Position numbers and translations under genes: made by a program. The notes below the pieces were generated by a model. It did no database searches. It was not told the origin of the DNA and was given only the letters and a program-made list of their open reading frames with translations. Below are positions 1 through 8,897 of a stretch of DNA of 64,000 nucleotides, in pieces (position 1 is the stretch's first letter; the number at the start of each line of letters is the position of its first letter). Source of the DNA: Bacillus renqingensis (GTDB lineage: Bacteria; Bacillota; Bacilli; Bacillales; Cytobacillaceae); the NCBI RefSeq assembly GCF_016464375.1, contig NZ_JADDIU010000008.1, positions 1 to 64,000 of the forward strand. The letters run 5' to 3'.

Positions 1-1
1 T

Positions 2-1231
2 AGGAGCCAAACTAAAAAATGCAAGATTCAAGTTATTTATCAAAATCCAGAAGAAGCAATCGAAATTGTTAATAAAAATCAATATATGGTGGATATTTGG
101 ATCTTTGCAGGGCCGGTTCTTCAACCCATTGTGGAACAAAGTCAATCTAAGCAACCTTTCTTCTTTCTTCAATTGGATGGTGCCAGCTTAACTAAAACCC
201 TGGTTGAAATAGGATATAAAGATCAACAAAAATTAGATAATTTAAGTATCGATATTATACCTAAACGTGATGTGTACGAGATATTTATGGATTTGAAGCT
301 GCCGCAGGAATCGATTTTTTCTCTTGAATTTAGTCATGACACTACAGTAAATGACTTATTTACTTTTCATAAGGATTTGTATGAGCAAAATAAAGTAACG
401 GTTTGTATAACTTGTCTATTTACGGTTTATGAAAAACTGAAATCAGTACATATTCCTGCATATTATATTTCCCCAACCCGTACAAATATTAGAGAAATAT
501 TATCAAGTGCTATACAGTTTTGGGAAACGGAATATTTTAAAGAATCGCAAATAGCTGTTATCTTTATTAAAAGTGAGAAAAAAGAAAAAGACACGGATTT
601 TTCTCTATCTTATGAAGAACACCGTTTACATTTGCAGTTACAATCGGCGATTATCGATTTTTCTGAATCGATTTCGGGTTCTTTTGTTCTTTCGGGATCA
701 GATTTTATTATTTATTCAACAAGGGGATCATTGACAAAATCAAATGATAATGTTGTGAATTTGTTAGATAAAATTGCATTAATCACTAACAATTCAACGA
801 ATATTGGGATTGGTTATGGGGATACGGCGTTAGTAGCTGAGGGAAATGCGAGAAATGCCTTACAACATGCTCAAAATTATTCTCCTTTTTCTGCCTTTAT
901 AGTAGATGTAGAGGGTACCATTGAAGGTCCGTTACGAAATAAACATAGTATTACTTTCGGATACCGCCTTGATAAGGAGCATGATCTTAAACTTAGCGGA
1001 GTCACGATTACAACTTTAAATAAGTTATTATCCATACAAAATCAAATCAAATCGCATTCAATTACCGCTTCGGATATTTCAAGATGGTTAAAAATGACTC
1101 CAAGAAATGCCCGCCGAATTTTAAATGAACTAGTCGATCAGGGATATGCCGAGATTATTGGGGAAGAAGCACCTACCACAAAAGGCAGGCCGAGAAAAAT
1201 ATACCATATAAAGTTACCAAGTACCCGGTAA
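2..1231 (+). CDS. HTH transcriptional regulator with nucleotidyl-cyclase-like middle domain (5' partial)
   Basis: The frame is open from the left edge of the window. The first ATG in the frame is at 86, but the residues before it read as ordinary protein (IEIVNKNQYMVDIWIFAGP), so I treat the gene as cut by the window edge. The middle holds an IGIGYGDTALVAEGNA stretch of the kind found in degenerate GGDEF or cyclase-like regulatory domains. The last 90 residues form a winged helix-turn-helix (about residues 320-380, ending GRPRKIYHIKLP). It is probably a DNA-binding regulator whose sensor part precedes the HTH. It converges with the opu operon, so nothing links it to betaine transport beyond proximity. 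The family name is uncertain. Confidence 0.6.
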   Translation, partial: RSQTKKCKIQVIYQNPEEAIEIVNKNQYMVDIWIFAGPVLQPIVEQSQSKQPFFFLQLDGASLTKTLVEIGYKDQQKLDNLSIDIIPKRDVYEIFMDLKLPQESIFSLEFSHDTTVNDLFTFHKDLYEQNKVTVCITCLFTVYEKLKSVHIPAYYISPTRTNIREILSSAIQFWETEYFKESQIAVIFIKSEKKEKDTDFSLSYEEHRLHLQLQSAIIDFSESISGSFVLSGSDFIIYSTRGSLTKSNDNVVNLLDKIALITNNSTNIGIGYGDTALVAEGNARNALQHAQNYSPFSAFIVDVEGTIEGPLRNKHSITFGYRLDKEHDLKLSGVTITTLNKLLSIQNQIKSHSITASDISRWLKMTPRNARRILNELVDQGYAEIIGEEAPTTKGRPRKIYHIKLPSTR

Positions 1232-1366
1232 CAGAATATTTCACGCGCGTAGTTGAATTTTTTGGCGTAAATGACAGTAACTGTTAAAGGAATGCCACCA
1301 CTCATTTTTTCAGCACTTACAACGTATTTGTTGTATTAAATTGAAAACCAACTTTTTCCGGAAAAT

Positions 1367-1392
1367 GGGAACCATCCAAAAGGACGGTCCCC
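1367..1392 (-). terminator. terminator after the opu operon
   Basis: An inverted repeat (GGGAACCATCC / GGACGGTCCCC) sits just beyond the stop of the permease/binding protein gene. On the minus strand it is followed by ATTTT. The T-run is modest. Confidence 0.5.
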
Positions 1393-1397
1393 ATAAA

Positions 1398-3125
1398 TTA
1401 CTTCAAATCTTCAATTGAATTAATCTTCATATATTTTGGGACAACCAGGCCATTTCTTGTTCCATGGAGGTTGGAGCCTAAATCAACGATATTGTCCTTA
1501 TATTGTTGATAATATTCTTTATGGGTACTTGGCAGCCAGGCTGCGACCATTGCGTCAACGCTTCCGTTGGCTACACCGGCAAACATCGGACCGACCTCAA
1601 CTTGGCTTAATTTCACCTTATAGCCATTCTGCTCCAGAACCTTGCTGATGACATTGGTACTGGCAATTTCCGTATCCCAGGCCACGTAGACCAAATTGAT
1701 GGTTTGTCCGTTGCCTGCTGCAGCCCCATTGGTCCATTGCCCCACTTTATCACCGTTGGCTTTAACCCATTTATTCGCGGCATCTGCTGGATCACTTCCG
1801 TCTTTAATATCCGTCATGACTTTTTCCATATCAGCCGGTTTCCAAGAAAACTGATCAAGGATGGTGTACGCACCTGGTGCATCCTGTTTTAGACCTTTCC
1901 GGACAATGGTATGGATATCTTCCACCTTACCAAAGGATTGATGAGGATCTTTGAGAAATTTCAAATCGTAGGTTGAGAACATCCAATGTGGTGCCCAACC
2001 GGTAATAATAATTGGTTTCTTCTGATCATAAGCCTTTTTTAATTCAGCAGTCATTGCAGCCGATGAACCCTCTTGCAGCTGCCAATCCGTTAGTTGATAA
2101 TCCTTGATGGCTTTTTTGGTTTGAGCCATAATACCTGCTCCAGGTTCAATCCCGATAATTTGAAAATTAGTTTGAGCGCCAATGGCGTTCCCACCCTTTT
2201 TCTCAGCCGTTTCTTTGGTCATTCCTGTCACAATGGCGGTAACGATGACCAGGACCGCTAAAATGGAGAAGACAATTTTTTTTGAAATCACATTCTCATA
2301 GGCCGGTTTTCGTAAATTTTGCGTAATCCGGTCGAGAATCACAGCGATGAACACAATTGATAAGCCTGCTTCAAACCCCCGCCCCACGTCAATTTGGCTA
2401 ACAGCTCGGTATACGTCAGCTCCCAGACCTGGTGCACCGACTAAGGAAGCGGTCACGACCATCGATAAGGCAAGCATGATACTTTGGTTGACTCCGGCCA
2501 TAATCGTTGGTGTGGCAATCGGCAGCTGGACCTTGAATAGTTTTTGACTATTGCTGGAACCAAAGGCATCGGCCGCCTCGATTAAATCCTTTGGGACTTC
2601 CTGAATCCCCAAATTGGTCATCCGAATGGTTGGAGCAATAGCAAAAATAAAGGAAGCAATAATTCCTGGGACCACCCCGATGCCGAAAAATAAAATGGAA
2701 GGAATTAAATACACAAAGGCCGGCATCGTCTGCATAAAGTCTAAAATCGGTGTGACGATTCTTTGGACTGTTTTTCTTTGGGCACACCAGATTCCAACAG
2801 GGATTCCAATGATAATCGTAAGCAATCCTGATAATAAAACAATGGCAATCGTTTGAATACCGGAGTCCCAATAGCCAAGATTATCGATTAGAAGTAAGCT
2901 CAGGAGCGTAAAAATTCCTAATGGCCATCTGCTGGTGTAAACCACCAATAATGTTAAGACGATAATTAAAACGAGGGGAGGCCCGGCACTTAATACATCT
3001 GCGATGATAGTTAACATACTCTCAATGGCGGTAGTTAATAAGGTAAAAAATCCGGCAAAGGCAACGGTCACCCATCGGACCAGTTCATCTACCCAGTGGC
3101 CTAACGGGATTTTTGGTATATTCAT
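1398..3125 (-). CDS. opuABC: glycine betaine ABC transporter, permease fused to substrate-binding protein
   Basis: This membrane component imports glycine betaine or a related compatible solute during osmotic stress. Residues 1-290 form an OpuAB-type permease with several membrane segments and the EAA loop (EAADAFGSSNSQKLFKVQLP). One further hydrophobic segment (about 285-305) leads into an OpuAC-type binding domain (about 320-575) with the aromatic motifs GWAPHWMF and VYVAWDTE and the final AAWLPSTHKEYY. Bacillus subtilis uses separate OpuAB and OpuAC proteins. A 575-residue fusion matches the Lactococcus OpuABC/BusAB arrangement, where the binding domain is tethered to the permease. It lies one base downstream of the ATPase gene, in one operon. 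Confidence 0.93.
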   Translation of the reverse strand: MNIPKIPLGHWVDELVRWVTVAFAGFFTLLTTAIESMLTIIADVLSAGPPLVLIIVLTLLVVYTSRWPLGIFTLLSLLLIDNLGYWDSGIQTIAIVLLSGLLTIIIGIPVGIWCAQRKTVQRIVTPILDFMQTMPAFVYLIPSILFFGIGVVPGIIASFIFAIAPTIRMTNLGIQEVPKDLIEAADAFGSSNSQKLFKVQLPIATPTIMAGVNQSIMLALSMVVTASLVGAPGLGADVYRAVSQIDVGRGFEAGLSIVFIAVILDRITQNLRKPAYENVISKKIVFSILAVLVIVTAIVTGMTKETAEKKGGNAIGAQTNFQIIGIEPGAGIMAQTKKAIKDYQLTDWQLQEGSSAAMTAELKKAYDQKKPIIITGWAPHWMFSTYDLKFLKDPHQSFGKVEDIHTIVRKGLKQDAPGAYTILDQFSWKPADMEKVMTDIKDGSDPADAANKWVKANGDKVGQWTNGAAAGNGQTINLVYVAWDTEIASTNVISKVLEQNGYKVKLSQVEVGPMFAGVANGSVDAMVAAWLPSTHKEYYQQYKDNIVDLGSNLHGTRNGLVVPKYMKINSIEDLK

Positions 3126-3126
3126 T

Positions 3127-4332
3127 TTATTTGCCCTCCAAATCGTTCAAAGAATCTTTGTTTCCCGCTAATGCCCCAATGACGGCGCCGCGAACTAGAA
3201 CGCCTAGCAGACGGTGTTCTTCATCGATAACGGAGAGGGGCAAACTGGACGTGGCCATTTTATCCATCAGATCGGTCAGTAAAGTATCTTTGGAAACCGT
3301 TTGAATATCGGTTGTCATCACATCTGCAATCGATTGATTTAGGGCAATTGCCTGCCGGGCCTGTTCAGCGGTAATCGCCCCCAATAGTTTCCGGTTCCGA
3401 TTAACGACAAAGATACTCGAGTACCCTTGCTTCCGCATAATTTCCAATGCCACCCGGGGCCCGCGGTCAATTGCAATTCGTTCCGCCCGTTTCATTACAT
3501 GGGAGGCCGTCAATACCCTCGATAAGTCAACGTCCTCGACAAATTTCTCAACAAATTTGTTAGCAGGATTCATGAGAATTTGTTCAGGTGTTCCAAGCTG
3601 AATGAGACTGCCATCCCTCATCAGGGCAATCCGATCCCCGATTCTTAAAGCCTCATCTAAATCATGGGTGATAAAAATGAGGGTCTTCTTGAATTTTTCC
3701 TGAATCTCCAATAATTCATCCTGCATGTCCTTCCGAATTAACGGATCAAGGGCACTGAACGCCTCATCCATTAAGATGACATCGGTATGACTAGCAAGGG
3801 CCCTGGCCAGTCCAACCCGCTGCTGCATGCCGCCGCTCAATTGTTGGGGAAACTGGTCTTCGTAGCCTTTTAACCCGACCACCTCCAGTGCTTTTTGTGC
3901 TCGTTTACTACGTTCTTCAGCCGGGACTTTTTGAATTTCCAGCCCATATTCCGTATTTTCGAGAATTGTTCTATGGGGAAACAGGGCAAAGTGCTGAAAC
4001 ACCATGCTAATTCTTTTTTGCCGTACTTCCCTTAAGCGCGCTTCGCTCATCTTTACGATATCTTCATTTTCAATCAGGATTTCCCCAATCGTCGGCCTAA
4101 TCAGCCTGTTGAACATCCGGATTAAGGTGGACTTTCCGCTGCCGGATAAACCCATGATCACAAATATTTCACCTGGATATATTTCAAACGAAACATTATT
4201 TACGCCAACGGTCTGCCCGGTTGCCTTCAAAATTTCTTTTTTGCTCTTTCCCTGTTTTAATAATTCAACGGCTGCTTTCGGATTATTACCAAATATTTTT
4301 GAGATACCTTTGACCTCTATGTAAGGTTTCAT
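3127..4332 (-). CDS. opuAA: glycine betaine ABC transporter ATP-binding protein with CBS domains
   Basis: This is the ATPase that drives the fused permease/binding protein encoded next to it. It carries Walker A (GLSGSGKST), the ABC signature (LSGGMQQRVGLARAL), Walker B (VILMDEAFSALDP) and the switch histidine (ITHDLDEA). After about residue 280 comes a tandem CBS pair (SRVLTASHVMKR..., IADVMTTDIQTVSKD), the part that senses ionic strength or cyclic-di-AMP in characterised OpuA proteins. Its length of 401 residues is usual for OpuAA. It is the first gene of the operon, with ribosome binding site GAGGTGAC just before ATG. Confidence 0.95.
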   Translation of the reverse strand: MKPYIEVKGISKIFGNNPKAAVELLKQGKSKKEILKATGQTVGVNNVSFEIYPGEIFVIMGLSGSGKSTLIRMFNRLIRPTIGEILIENEDIVKMSEARLREVRQKRISMVFQHFALFPHRTILENTEYGLEIQKVPAEERSKRAQKALEVVGLKGYEDQFPQQLSGGMQQRVGLARALASHTDVILMDEAFSALDPLIRKDMQDELLEIQEKFKKTLIFITHDLDEALRIGDRIALMRDGSLIQLGTPEQILMNPANKFVEKFVEDVDLSRVLTASHVMKRAERIAIDRGPRVALEIMRKQGYSSIFVVNRNRKLLGAITAEQARQAIALNQSIADVMTTDIQTVSKDTLLTDLMDKMATSSLPLSVIDEEHRLLGVLVRGAVIGALAGNKDSLNDLEGK

Positions 4333-4487
4333 GCTGTCACCTCATTCTAATAAATGACCGTACATATTCATTTTTTCCGAATGTTGGTTTTCTATGTTAC
4401 TTTAGTGCTAAAAGGTAAAACTTTCATATATAAATGCAAGAAGTCTCAAATTAGTCCGATTAGGAGTATTCTCTCTTTAAACCAAAC

Positions 4488-4526
4488 AAAAAACGGGGAT
4501 CATCCGCATATGATCAACCCGTTTTT
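4488..4526 (-). terminator. terminator overlapping the stop of the SinI-like gene
   Basis: On the minus strand AAAAACGGG ... CCCGTTTTTT forms a stem that also includes TGATCAT/ATGATC, followed by a T-run. The 5' arm overlaps the last codons of the small gene at 4514-4636, leaving no room for a longer protein. Confidence 0.75.
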
Positions 4527-4636
4527 GATGTTTGTTCATTTTCTATACTTTTGGATAAAAAATCTTTAATTTCCTCAACCGTTAGTCCTAGATGTTTTGC
4601 TTCCATTATTAGTTCTAACCACTCTTGATCCACCAT
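4514..4636 (-). CDS. SinI-like anti-repressor, 40 aa
   Basis: A small gene reads MVDQEWLELIMEAKHLGLTV and continues EEIKDFLSKSIENEQTSKTG before TGA. The core DQEWLELIMEAKHLGLTVEE is the SinI fold signature (Bacillus subtilis SinI has DQEWVELMVEAKEANISPEE). SinI proteins bind SinR through this helical hook and relieve repression of matrix or biofilm genes. Here only the SinR-binding segment is present, and no sinR lies in the window. An AAAGGAG lies 16 bases before the ATG. An in-frame GTG at 4651 lies one base after it, so the exact start is unsure. A terminator overlaps its 3' end. Confidence 0.8.
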   Translation of the reverse strand: MVDQEWLELIMEAKHLGLTVEEIKDFLSKSIENEQTSKTG

Positions 4637-4796
4637 ATATTTCCGTTTCACTCTCCTTTAGGCTTATCAAGAAACCTTATTTCTTTTAAAAGATGCGCCG
4701 TTCAAGTAGTAATAATGTCCTATAACTACTATATTTCATCAAGGTTAAAAACAAGTTAAAATATTAAAAAAATTTCTAAAGACCTCCCTAGAAATA

Positions 4797-4825
4797 GAAA
4801 AAGAATCAGAAACGATGTCTGATTC
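4797..4825 (-). terminator. terminator of the response regulator gene
   Basis: On the minus strand the stem GAATCAGA / TCTGATTC is followed by TTTTTC, 20 bases beyond the stop codon of the regulator. Confidence 0.75.
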
Positions 4826-4846
4826 TGTGTTGAACGTATCTTTCAT

Positions 4847-5488
4847 TCAAATATTATCCGAAAATTTGTAACCAAATCCCCTTACCGTTTGAATATATTG
4901 TGGATTTTTCGGGTCGTTTTCAATTTTTTTTCTTAATGTACTGACATGTACTTGAACGGTTTTTAAATCAGCATCAGAATTCATTCCCCATATCAGGTCG
5001 TATAACTGGTCCGAACTAAATACTTGGTTTGGATACTGGGCTAGATGAAAAAGCAGCATCTTTTCTTTTGCAAAAAGATCAATCCGTTCTCCCTTTTTGA
5101 AGATACTTTTGTCAGAAAAATTGATCAATAAATCGCCTACCGTTAAATTATTGCCAGTACTCCTGCCGGTTCTTCTCAAGTTGGCCCTTATTCTCGCAAT
5201 GACTTCCGGGGGATCAAAGGGCTTTGTGATATAGTCATCACAGCCTATTTCAAACCCTTGGATGATCGTACTCTTTGTTTTTTCACCGGAAATAAAGATA
5301 AGGATTCCCTCAGATATGGCACGATATCTTCGGGCCAATTCGAACCCATTTGTATCAGGAAGGTTGAGGTCGAGTAAAACAATATCGGGATTGAGTTCTT
5401 CCATCAGCTGTAATCCATCTGCGGCAGTTAGCGATGAATAAACCGAAAAGCCTTCCCGCTCCAGGTACAGACGTAAAATTTCAATCAT
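4847..5488 (-). CDS. OmpR-family response regulator, N-terminus truncated
   Basis: The receiver domain runs to about residue 110 with the phosphorylatable aspartate near residue 40 (DIVLLDLNLPD), a switch region (LIFISGEKTKS) and the lysine in DYITKPFD. A winged-helix DNA-binding domain follows (about 115-213: TVQVHVSTLRKKIENDP, VRGFGYKF). The protein starts at MIEILRLYLE, which corresponds to helix 1 of a receiver. The first beta strand with the acidic pair that binds magnesium is missing. Upstream, another frame reads LHFADETIL just before the ATG, as if a frameshift or rearrangement destroyed the true start. Two in-frame TGA codons precede the ATG. It may be inactive. It lies head to head with the kinase at 5517. 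Confidence 0.75.
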   Translation of the reverse strand: MIEILRLYLEREGFSVYSSLTAADGLQLMEELNPDIVLLDLNLPDTNGFELARRYRAISEGILIFISGEKTKSTIIQGFEIGCDDYITKPFDPPEVIARIRANLRRTGRSTGNNLTVGDLLINFSDKSIFKKGERIDLFAKEKMLLFHLAQYPNQVFSSDQLYDLIWGMNSDADLKTVQVHVSTLRKKIENDPKNPQYIQTVRGFGYKFSDNI

Positions 5489-5516
5489 AGAATGGTTTCA
5501 TCAGCGAAGTGCAGGC

Positions 5517-7019
5517 TTGAACGAGGAGATTTTGATCGGTGAACCGGAGACGATCCTGAAATACAGAGAAAAGTCACTCATTTATCGGGCTGTTATCGTC
5601 GTCAGCCTGGTTATTATCGGGCTCTACCATATTGTTTTGTTCGTATTCCGCAAACAGGAGTATTCGTTTCTCTTCTTTGCAATTGTCTGCATCCTTGTCG
5701 CCATTCGGGCTACTCTTCTTGAAGAAGGGCTCGCCTCTTATCTGCTGTCCTTTTTGAACTGGGAAGTAGCACGAAAACTAGAATATTTGGGGGCATCCTT
5801 AGGCACTTTGTTTTTTACTTTATTTGCGTATACCCAATTCCCGGATGATATGAATCGTAGGTTGAGAAACCTCGTAACGATGGCTTTATCCTGCTACAGT
5901 CTATTTGTCGTTTTGACGCCAGCCGTTATTTTTACCAGAACGCTGATACTCATTCAGGTACTGATTATCCTAACATTTCTTATTATTCTTTCGGTTTATA
6001 TTACAGCAGCAAAAAAGAGGCATGAAGGTTCTTTCCTAAATACTGTTGCCATTTTCCTGGTGTTTCTGACAGTGATCAATGATACCCTATTTTTTAATGA
6101 TCTGATTCACACCACTGAATTAGCCTCTGTTGGCCTGTTTTTCTTTTTATTTACTCAAGCGATTATTCTTTCAAAAAAATATTCTAAATCCTTCGCGCGG
6201 GCTGAGCAGTTGTCGCAAGATTTAGGTCTTCTGAATGAATCATTGGAGCAGCAGGTGCAGGAAAGGACAATGGAGCTTGAGCAGGCCAATCAAGAGCTTT
6301 TCGTTACTAATCAAAGGTTGAATGAAGCACAAGCATCGAAAAATAAATGGATTCGCAATATTTCGCATGAAATCGCGGCCCCTTTAACCAATATTCGCTC
6401 CTATACGAAGGGGATGATGGATGGCGTTATTCAACCGGATAAGCAGTATATTCAATTAATTTATAACCAAAGTTTGTATTTTTCTCAGATGCTTAATGAC
6501 CTTCATGATATCGCAGATATAGAAAACAACCAAATTAAATTTACAATGAAGAAAGTCAATATTCGGGAATATGCCCGCAGCTTATATGACAAATATAGAT
6601 GGGATATCGAGAAGCAGGGAATTGTATTCGTGTTTAAAGATTTATTATCTGAGTATGCTGATGAGCCATACGTGTTGATGGATCCGGTACGAATTGAACA
6701 AGTAATTGTCAACCTATTGACAAATGCCCAGCGTTTTGTAAGCGATAACGGGAAAATTACCCTAGAGCTAGTTGGGGAAGGTGAAAATGAGGTGACTATA
6801 AAACTAAGGGATAATGGAACCGGAATAAAGGAGGCTGAGCTTGACTTCGTATTCAACCGATTTTATAAAAACAATCATAAAGGCAGACCGCATAATGGGG
6901 CAGGATTGGGACTAGCCATCTCAAAGGAAATCATTGAATATCATAAAGGGAAAATCTCGGTTGAAAGTAAACCGGGAGAAGGAAGCTGCTTTTACTTTAC
7001 CCTGCCGTTAATCAGATAA
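5517..7019 (+). CDS. 7TMR-DISM-type membrane histidine kinase, sensor domain missing
   Basis: Seven or so membrane segments (about residues 20-215) of the 7TMR-DISM type are followed by a coiled coil (about 225-270) and a kinase core. The core has the H box (IRNISHEIAAPLTN), N box (EQVIVNLLTNAQRF), G1 (LRDNGTGI) and G2 (GAGLGLAISKEI). Proteins of this class normally carry an extracytoplasmic sensor domain before the first helix. Here the sequence begins at IGEPETILKYREKSL, the usual linker from that domain. The frame is open upstream to a TAA at 5439 with no ATG. Candidate starts are TTG at 5517 and TTG at 5532 (after GAGGAG), both weak. It is a likely partner of the divergent regulator and probably N-terminally truncated. 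Confidence 0.75.
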   Translation: MNEEILIGEPETILKYREKSLIYRAVIVVSLVIIGLYHIVLFVFRKQEYSFLFFAIVCILVAIRATLLEEGLASYLLSFLNWEVARKLEYLGASLGTLFFTLFAYTQFPDDMNRRLRNLVTMALSCYSLFVVLTPAVIFTRTLILIQVLIILTFLIILSVYITAAKKRHEGSFLNTVAIFLVFLTVINDTLFFNDLIHTTELASVGLFFFLFTQAIILSKKYSKSFARAEQLSQDLGLLNESLEQQVQERTMELEQANQELFVTNQRLNEAQASKNKWIRNISHEIAAPLTNIRSYTKGMMDGVIQPDKQYIQLIYNQSLYFSQMLNDLHDIADIENNQIKFTMKKVNIREYARSLYDKYRWDIEKQGIVFVFKDLLSEYADEPYVLMDPVRIEQVIVNLLTNAQRFVSDNGKITLELVGEGENEVTIKLRDNGTGIKEAELDFVFNRFYKNNHKGRPHNGAGLGLAISKEIIEYHKGKISVESKPGEGSCFYFTLPLIR

Positions 7020-7023
7020 GGCG

Positions 7024-7054
7024 GGTCATGTGTTCCTAAGGGATGCACATGACC
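7024..7054. terminator. hairpin between convergent genes
   Basis: GGTCATGTG and CACATGACC form a stem between the ends of the kinase and the lysozyme-like gene. No clear T-run flanks it, so termination is inferred from position. Confidence 0.4.
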
Positions 7055-7068
7055 GTACCTTGTGCGGC

Positions 7069-7704
7069 TTATTTTCCTTCTCCGTCAACCGGCACACTGT
7101 CGACCAGCAATTGCATATTTTTTAATACCTTTGTACTATAGGTAAAGTCACCGTAGCAGTAGGGGTACCGGAAATTTTTTTTATCACCGCCGCAATTATA
7201 AAGTTCTGGCTTTTTTTTCACTTGAGCCTTTGAGTATTGTTTTGCGAGTTCTTCGCTATGTTTCCCACCGTGTTGGGCAACAAAGGTGATATAACCGCTG
7301 CCCATGTTGTAGGCTTGAACAACCGTTGGGAAATCTACCTTTTGCTGATTGCCATAGGTGAGGACTTTATGAAAATGTTTTACCCCTGCTTGAATACTCT
7401 GTTTAGGGTCCTTAATCGCATTCCTAGCCAAACCGGCTGATTCCGATGCCTGCATGGGGTCCCCGCCTTTTCCGTGGCTTTCCTGCTGCATCAATGCTAC
7501 CAATACATCCGTGTATTTTTCAAGATGATATTTTTTTAATTCGCTTTGAATAACAGGTCGATATTTTTTCACATTGGCAAATCGATCAAATAGTAATGGA
7601 GCAGATGTACTGTGCTGAAAATAAGCTTGTATCGTGGCCAAAGCACAGAAAAGCACTAGCAGACCGAAAATTATTTTGAAATTCTTCCTTCTTCGTTTAT
7701 TCAT
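7069..7704 (-). CDS. exported lysozyme-like protein
   Basis: The N-terminus is a signal peptide or anchor (KRRRKNFKIIFGLLVLFCAL). The rest is a lysozyme-like domain similar to the N-terminal half of CwlT, with the catalytic glutamate in MQQESHGKGGDPMQASES, the motif VQAYNMGSGYI and the C-terminal Tyr/Phe-rich segment (FRYPYCYGDFTYSTKV). It probably cleaves peptidoglycan glycan strands outside the membrane. At 211 residues it has no NlpC/P60 domain, unlike full CwlT. It lies just downstream of, and may be co-transcribed with, the OsmC gene, separated by 15 bases. Confidence 0.85.
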   Translation of the reverse strand: MNKRRRKNFKIIFGLLVLFCALATIQAYFQHSTSAPLLFDRFANVKKYRPVIQSELKKYHLEKYTDVLVALMQQESHGKGGDPMQASESAGLARNAIKDPKQSIQAGVKHFHKVLTYGNQQKVDFPTVVQAYNMGSGYITFVAQHGGKHSEELAKQYSKAQVKKKPELYNCGGDKKNFRYPYCYGDFTYSTKVLKNMQLLVDSVPVDGEGK

Positions 7705-7719
7705 ATTGACTCTCCTACA

Positions 7720-8172
7720 CTATTTAAGTCCAGTTTCTACCGTTGCCTGCAGCTCTATTTCCACATTTCCTTGAACGGCTCTGCTAATCATGCATGAGGT
7801 CTCTGCCTTCTGGGCAAGCCGGTGTGCCAGCGCAATATCTTTGTCTGTGGCATCTGCCTTTAACGTAATAGTAGGACGATGAATGATTTTTTTATAGGTA
7901 AAAATCCCGTTGGTGACATCGACAATCCCATCTGATTCCATTACTAAGCTTTCCTTCTCAAGACCGCTGCGCTCCATCATGGCAGCAAGCGTGATGATAT
8001 AGCAGGTGGCTGCGGCACCAAGCAGCATCTCATCCGGGTTGGTACCAACCCCTGGTCCATCCATTTCCGGAGGGATAGAAATTTTGGTTAGTAAGTTTCC
8101 AGCCTGGATCTCCCCGACATCATTTCTTAGCCCCGGCCAGTTTGCCTTTAAATGAAAAATATGTTCTGCCAT
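7720..8172 (-). CDS. OsmC/Ohr-family peroxidase-like protein
   Basis: OsmC-family proteins reduce organic hydroperoxides with two conserved cysteines. Both are here: AAATCYIITLAAMMER (about residue 57) and AETSCMISRAV (about residue 129). The length (150 residues) and the start MAEHIFHLKANW fit the family. It is followed directly by the lysozyme-like gene on the same strand. The subfamily (OhrA, OsmC or YhfA-like) was not determined. Confidence 0.88.
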   Translation of the reverse strand: MAEHIFHLKANWPGLRNDVGEIQAGNLLTKISIPPEMDGPGVGTNPDEMLLGAAATCYIITLAAMMERSGLEKESLVMESDGIVDVTNGIFTYKKIIHRPTITLKADATDKDIALAHRLAQKAETSCMISRAVQGNVEIELQATVETGLK

Positions 8173-8275
8173 TCGAATGTCTCCTTATTTTTTATATAGA
8201 ATTTGAAAAATATGGTATAGTTATTTTGATAGAATGAACATGGGGTAGTGAATAGATCGTTAACTAGTATTCTTT

Positions 8276-8521
8276 GCATTATTGTGCTTTCCTTACGAAA
8301 CTAATATTCTATTCGTACTTGAGACCATCGTTGGAAATAATACGATTGGCTTTACCCCATTCGGATTTATTTTACCATTGCTGGCGATAAAGTTTCAAAA
8401 ACTTAAGGCTATTATTGCTGCCACATTTTGTCTTTTGTGAATGACTGCAGCTGAGATGGGGGTTCGGGAGCTTTGATGTTCAATAACCTTGGCAGGATTT
8501 GGGGGATATTCTAATCTTGAT
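8276..8521 (+). pseudogene. VanZ-family gene fossil
   Basis: Frame-shifted remains of a VanZ-like membrane protein. One frame reads ETIVGNNTIGFTPFGF and then ILPLLAIKFQKLKAIIAATF before a TGA. After it, pieces corresponding to ELTQ...GSFDVDDLILNTLGG are recognisable in shifted frames (about 8440-8515). The intact gene at 60466-60957 has the matching segments VGNIIGFAPFGFMVPLL and GSFDVDDLILNTLGGMLGY. No usable start or continuous frame remains. Confidence 0.75.
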
Positions 8522-8555
8522 TTTTTCAAAATAATCTTTTCAGAGGTGAGCGGGA

Positions 8556-8816
8556 TTGAAGAAAAAGGGCTTCGTTCGTATATTTGCTAAAAACCTTAAA
8601 AAGTCAATGGGACCCGGCCAATATGAGGCGAATGGAATGAAAGTTACCTGCGTGCATTGCCATGGTGATCGGTTTGAGCATGGGGACGCCCAATTGAACA
8701 CGGCTTTGGCCACATTTCTTAATTTGGACTTTGCCAACCGCACGGCCACTATATTAACATGCCAACGCTGCGGGTATATACACTGGTTCAATAAGAAGGT
8801 TAACCGAATAGACTAG
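8556..8816 (+). CDS. small zinc-ribbon protein
   Basis: This 86-residue protein has two Cys-x2-Cys knuckles, CVHCHGDRF (about residue 32) and CQRCGYIHWF (about residue 69), which would bind one zinc. The ends are basic (MKKKGFVRIFAKNLKKSMG). The start is TTG, chosen because GAGGTGAG lies seven bases upstream. It stands alone between the VanZ fossil and the tandem repeats. The function is unknown; zinc or nucleic-acid binding is an inference from the knuckles. Confidence 0.7.
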   Translation: MKKKGFVRIFAKNLKKSMGPGQYEANGMKVTCVHCHGDRFEHGDAQLNTALATFLNLDFANRTATILTCQRCGYIHWFNKKVNRID

Positions 8817-8897
8817 TTGCTATTAAGAGAATAGGGTGAGTCACCATTATGTAACTAGGTAGGATGCTAAATTTATATTTTGTAAACTATTTAGGTG

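Noticed and set aside
4354-4569. 71-residue plus-strand frame over the opuAA upstream region
   Set aside because: It runs through the terminator and the antisense of the SinI-like gene and has no ribosome binding site.
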